Shown piece by piece: positions 24,820 to 26,733 of a DNA stretch of 26,733 nt. A model generated the notes under the pieces. It was not told the DNA's origin. It worked only from the letters and a program-made list of their open reading frames with translations, and did not search any database. How positions within the stretch are numbered: the first letter of the stretch is position 1; each line of letters begins with the position of its first letter. Source of the DNA: Betaproteobacteria bacterium (GTDB taxonomy: Bacteria > Pseudomonadota > Gammaproteobacteria > Burkholderiales > SG8-41); the NCBI GenBank assembly GCA_021414185.1, contig JAIOOZ010000149.1, positions 1-26,733 of the forward strand, read 5' to 3'. Made by a program: the position numbers and the translations under genes.

Positions 24820-25168
24820 TGCCAATCAGCGTGAATGGCGGTTTTATCTTGACGACATGATCGGTTTTGGCGAAAAAGTCGCCGCTTATACACATAACCT
24901 CGATCAAGCGGGTTTTGTCGCCAGCGGCCTCAACTACGATGCCACGTTGCGCAACCTGGAACTGATTGGCGAGGCGGCGACCCATATTCCGGACACAGTG
25001 CGCGCAGCCAATTCGCAGATTCCGTGGCGACTCATTATCGCCACCCGCAACCGACTGATCCATAGCTATCTAGGAATCGACAACGATACCCTGTGGAGCA
25101 TTATTTGCAGCGACGTTCCTTCCCTGCTTTCAAACTTGCGTGCGCTTAAAAACGAATCCGCAGGATAA
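24812..25168 (+). CDS. hepT: HepT-like HEPN ribonuclease toxin (DUF86)
   Basis: A 118-aa all-helical HEPN protein of the DUF86/HepT family. The toxin motif R-x4-H-x-Y is intact: Arg79, His84, Tyr86 in RNRLIHSY, followed by GIDNDTLW. The conserved NLELIGEAA helix is at 48-56. Studied HepT toxins are RNases (one trims tRNA 3' ends) and are silenced when MntA adenylylates the motif tyrosine. The start is a GTG with AGAGG 6 nt upstream; an upstream in-frame start at 24773 lies in the antitoxin gene and is less likely. The stop TAA at 25166-25168 shares its last base with the distal tRNA repeat. An intact toxin beside a start-less antitoxin is odd. Confidence 0.88.
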   Translation: MSDANQREWRFYLDDMIGFGEKVAAYTHNLDQAGFVASGLNYDATLRNLELIGEAATHIPDTVRAANSQIPWRLIIATRNRLIHSYLGIDNDTLWSIICSDVPSLLSNLRALKNESAG

Positions 25169-25221
25169 AAACCGGCAGGGTCGCAAGATCCTCGTGAGTT
25201 CGAATCTCACACCTTCCGCCA
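25168..25221 (+). repeat. Direct repeat copy 2: displaced tRNA-Ser 3' fragment
   Basis: 54 bp identical to 24519-24572, from the last anticodon base through CCA. It can fold the variable arm and T-arm but lacks the 5' half, so it is not a tRNA gene. It begins on the last base of the HEPN stop codon. Confidence 0.95.
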
Positions 25222-25284
25222 TATCTCCTTGGCACACATCGGCCCGGCCACAAACGGTATATGGCGGCTGGCCGCCCGCAGGAC

Positions 25285-25311
25285 AAAAAAAACCGCGAGG
25301 GAGTCGCGGTT
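25285..25311 (-). terminator. Rho-independent terminator for minus-strand transcript from the HTH gene
   Basis: AACCGCGA (25291-25298) and TCGCGGTT (25304-25311) form a perfect 8-bp stem with a 5-nt loop. On the minus strand it is followed by eight T residues (A run at 25285-25292 on plus, partly within the stem). The minus-strand XRE gene ends 225 bp upstream of it, so that transcript has a long 3' UTR, or a separate small RNA ends here. Confidence 0.85.
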
Positions 25312-25391
25312 AGGGAAAATTGAAATCCGATAAGGGAGGTCTCGGCTTTCAACATTCTACGGACGCAGATTAGCGTAACAACGCAGGCTCA

Positions 25392-25496
25392 GGAATTGGC
25401 GAAAGGACGTACGTGGGAATACGTACATCCTTTGCAGGCCATATCCCATGCAGGAAGCCGCCGTCGCGCTGACAGACGACGGCGTTCGACAATTCC
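25392..25496 (-). other. Candidate structured RNA: three-way junction in the HTH gene 3' region
   Basis: Three nested helices. P1 joins 25392-25401 with 25487-25496 (9 of 10 pairs). P2 is 25402-25414 with 25421-25433, 13 pairs around a 6-nt loop, abutting P1 directly. P3 is 25459-25466 with 25477-25484, 8 perfect pairs and only 2 nt from P1. On the minus strand the single imperfect pair of P2 becomes a G-U wobble, whereas on plus it is a C-A mismatch, favouring a minus-strand RNA. A terminator lies about 80 nt further along. I do not recognise a known RNA family. Confidence 0.4.
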
Positions 25497-25535
25497 CGGG
25501 GATTACTGCGGCCGCACGTTGGCGCCGCCGCCGGT

Positions 25536-25838
25536 TCAGCGTGCCGAGCGTCCAGCCTTGGCGCGGATCTGGTGTTTGATGCGGCTGTAGAGCGCGGGAT
25601 TGGTGCTGCGCAGGTGGTTGGCAACTACAAAATGCTCGCCGCGTGCCCGTGCGAGATCAATGCCCTCGATGTGCACCAGACGCACCAGTTCAGTTACCGG
25701 TCTGGGCATATCACGGCCACTCTCGTAACGCGAACCGCCGCTTTGGGTGACGCCGACTGCGGACCAGAATTGCTGTTGGTTGAGCCCCAAGCGCTGACGC
25801 AGGTGGCGGGGGTGGAAGGTCTTACGGCTTGTGCTCAT
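25536..25838 (-). CDS. XRE-family helix-turn-helix transcriptional regulator
   Basis: A 100-aa protein with an N-terminal XRE-type HTH (about residues 12-60): LRQRLGLNQQQFWSAVGVTQSGGSRYESGRDMP, followed by PVTELVRLVHIEGIDLARARG, a form I associate with small betaproteobacterial regulators. The C-terminal 30 residues are basic (SRIKHQIRAKAGRSAR). GAGGA lies 8 nt before the ATG. It is divergent from lysC across 161 bp. Targets are unknown; autoregulation through that intergenic region is plausible. Its unusually long 3' region carries the structured segment and terminator listed here. It could be cargo at the tRNA integration site or a resident gene. Confidence 0.85.
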   Translation of the reverse strand: MSTSRKTFHPRHLRQRLGLNQQQFWSAVGVTQSGGSRYESGRDMPRPVTELVRLVHIEGIDLARARGEHFVVANHLRSTNPALYSRIKHQIRAKAGRSAR

Positions 25839-25963
25839 TTCGAGTCCTCGTTCCGATTGGGATATTCAATTGACATAAGATAGCTGAAAAGGTTGCATCG
25901 ACACAGGCAGAATTACACAGGAAGCAAAGTGGTCTTATGCTCGTTTTTTCTCCAGAAATACGA

Positions 25964-25969
25964 TAAAAT
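25964..25969 (+). promoter_or_regulatory. Possible -10 element upstream of lysC
   Basis: TAAAAT matches the -10 consensus at five of six positions and lies 30 bp before the lysC ATG. No good -35 stands at the right distance. A TTGACA at 25870-25875 is a perfect -35 but lacks a matching -10. The start of lysC has no clear Shine-Dalgarno sequence. Confidence 0.3.
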
Positions 25970-25999
25970 TCAAGGCTTTTTTACGAATCGCAGCAATCC

Positions 26000-26733
26000 A
26001 TGTCATTAATCGTTCAAAAATACGGTGGTACTTCGGTCGGCAGTCCCGAGCGAATAAAGAATGTCGCCCGGCGGGTCGCGCGCTGGCAGCGTGAAGGGCA
26101 CCAGGTGGTGGTGGTGGTATCTGCGATGAGCGGTGAAACGAACCGCCTGATCGCGCTTGCCAAGGAAATCCAGGCGCAGCCGGACCCGCGCGAACTCGAC
26201 GTCATGGTATCGACCGGCGAGCAGGTCACGATTGCGCTGCTGGCTATGGCGTTGACGGACCTGGGCCTGAAGTCGCGCAGCTATACGGGCGGCCAGGTGA
26301 GGATATTGACCGACAGCGCCCATACCAAGGCGCGCATTTTGAGCATCGATGAAGAAAACCTGCGCCGCGATCTTAAAGACGGTTATATCGTGGTCGTCGC
26401 GGGATTTCAGGGCGTGGACGAGGGCGGCAACATCACGACGCTGGGCCGCGGCGGATCGGACACCACCGGCGTGGCGCTGGCCGCTGCGCTCAAGGCCGAC
26501 GAATGCCAGATTTACACCGACGTGGACGGCGTTTATACAACCGACCCGCGCATCGTGCCGGAAGCGCGGCGGCTGAAAACCATCACCTTTGAGGAAATGC
26601 TCGAGATGGCGAGCCTCGGTTCGAAAGTGCTGCAGATCCGCTCGGTCGAGTTTGCGGGCAAATACAAGGTGAAATTGCGCGTGCTGTCCTCCTTCGAAGA
26701 AGAGGGCGAAGGCACGCTGATCACGTTTGAGGA
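26000..26733 (+). CDS. lysC: Aspartate kinase (3' end beyond window)
   Basis: Aspartate kinase phosphorylates aspartate, the first step toward lysine, threonine, methionine and diaminopimelate. 244 codons are present and the frame runs off the window edge, so the C-terminal ACT domains that bind lysine and/or threonine are mostly missing. Seen: the N-terminal KYGGTSVG (7-14), STGEQVTIALL (71-81), GRGGSDTT (149-156) and YTDVDGVYTTDP (172-183), all kinase-domain signatures. The sequence after residue 220 enters the regulatory part (KYKVKLRVLSSFEEEGEGTLI). It is a monofunctional-type aspartokinase as far as visible, of the type found in betaproteobacteria. Confidence 0.96.
   Translation, partial: MSLIVQKYGGTSVGSPERIKNVARRVARWQREGHQVVVVVSAMSGETNRLIALAKEIQAQPDPRELDVMVSTGEQVTIALLAMALTDLGLKSRSYTGGQVRILTDSAHTKARILSIDEENLRRDLKDGYIVVVAGFQGVDEGGNITTLGRGGSDTTGVALAAALKADECQIYTDVDGVYTTDPRIVPEARRLKTITFEEMLEMASLGSKVLQIRSVEFAGKYKVKLRVLSSFEEEGEGTLITFE

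Larger units (their letters stand above)
24519..25221 (+). mobile_element. Mini-element: MNT-HEPN module bracketed by tRNA-Ser 3'-end repeats, no integrase
   Basis: Two identical 54-bp tRNA-Ser 3' segments (24519-24572 and 25168-25221) enclose 595 bp that are almost wholly coding for a MNT nucleotidyltransferase and a HEPN toxin. The repeat-to-repeat period is 649 bp. The arrangement matches an element integrated into a tRNA 3' end that restored the tRNA and left a displaced copy. There is no recombinase inside, so it is either mobilised in trans or is the remnant of a larger island. The distal repeat overlaps the HEPN stop codon by one base. Confidence 0.75.
25222..25535. other. Non-coding stretch beyond the tRNA repeat
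   Basis: This 314-bp stretch has no credible gene on either strand. It contains a minus-strand intrinsic terminator (25285-25311) and a set of nested inverted repeats (25392-25496) described separately. A GGCGG/CCGCC hairpin at about 25263-25276 has no T-tract. The short frames here lack a ribosome site and resemble nothing I know. Confidence 0.6.

Noticed and set aside
25168..25221. Second tRNA gene
   Set aside because: Only the 3' part from the anticodon's last base is present; there is no D-arm, 5' acceptor strand or complete anticodon.
25146..25355. Minus-strand frames at 25146-25355 and 24398-24691 containing CEIRTHEDLATLPVF
   Set aside because: This peptide is the antisense translation of tRNA-Ser, a frequent false protein in databases. 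Both frames owe it to the two copies of the tRNA 3' part.
25370..25624. Minus-strand 84-aa frame overlapping the end of the XRE gene
   Set aside because: Compositionally biased, overlaps both a real gene and the inverted repeats, and has no ribosome site or family resemblance.
1..26733. CRISPR arrays, insertion sequences or prophage genes
   Set aside because: No regularly spaced repeats, transposase, integrase or phage structural genes were seen on either strand.

Overview
The window looks like the chromosome of a Gram-negative proteobacterium, most likely a betaproteobacterium (Nitrosomonadales/Burkholderiales-like). The support is the order gyrA-serC-(serA)-pheA-hisC-tyrA-aroA-cmk-rpsA-ihfB-lapA-lapB, followed by heptose and LPS genes, cysM, a YdbH/YnbE/YdbL trio and lysC. 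GC content and codon use are high and even, and many genes start with GTG or overlap by ATGA. This placement comes from remembered gene order, not from a search.

Layout. (1) 9-12306, all plus strand: DNA gyrase A, then a serine/aromatic amino acid supra-operon (serC, a short ACT-type serA, GTG-start pheA, hisC, tyrA, aroA), then cmk, rpsA and ihfB, closed by a strong intrinsic terminator at 12328-12361. (2) 12418-23539, all plus strand with tight spacing and no terminator seen: lapA-lapB (control of LPS assembly), pyrF, ugd, rfaE1, hldD (UDP-glucuronate and heptose supply for LPS), cysM, then ydbH-ynbE-ydbL (intermembrane phospholipid transport), a PolB-type 3'-5' exonuclease and rlmD. It ends at a bidirectional terminator at 23563-23590. 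(3) 23609-24319, minus strand: a seven-helix YccA/Bax-inhibitor-1 protein. (4) 24483-25838: a short accessory region at a tRNA-Ser(UGA) gene. (5) 26000 to the end: lysC, cut by the window edge.

The accessory region holds the most unusual signals. A 54-bp perfect direct repeat of the 3' part of tRNA-Ser (24519-24572 and 25168-25221) brackets a MNT nucleotidyltransferase / HEPN toxin-antitoxin module. The repeat-to-repeat period is only 649 bp and there is no integrase. The HEPN stop codon overlaps the first base of the distal repeat. The antitoxin frame runs open out of the tRNA 3' end and has no ATG, GTG or TTG start before its catalytic motif. No terminator separates the tRNA from the module, so the tRNA promoter probably drives it. 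Beyond it, on the minus strand, an XRE-type HTH gene is followed by a foldable three-way junction (25392-25496) and an intrinsic terminator, which suggests a structured 3' UTR or a small RNA.

The rest is a conserved housekeeping backbone. Small oddities there are a SerA that seems to lack the usual catalytic Glu, two mutually exclusive hairpins in the rpsA leader, twin A8 tracts at the tyrA start, and a degenerate short repeat before a TTG-start rfaE1.
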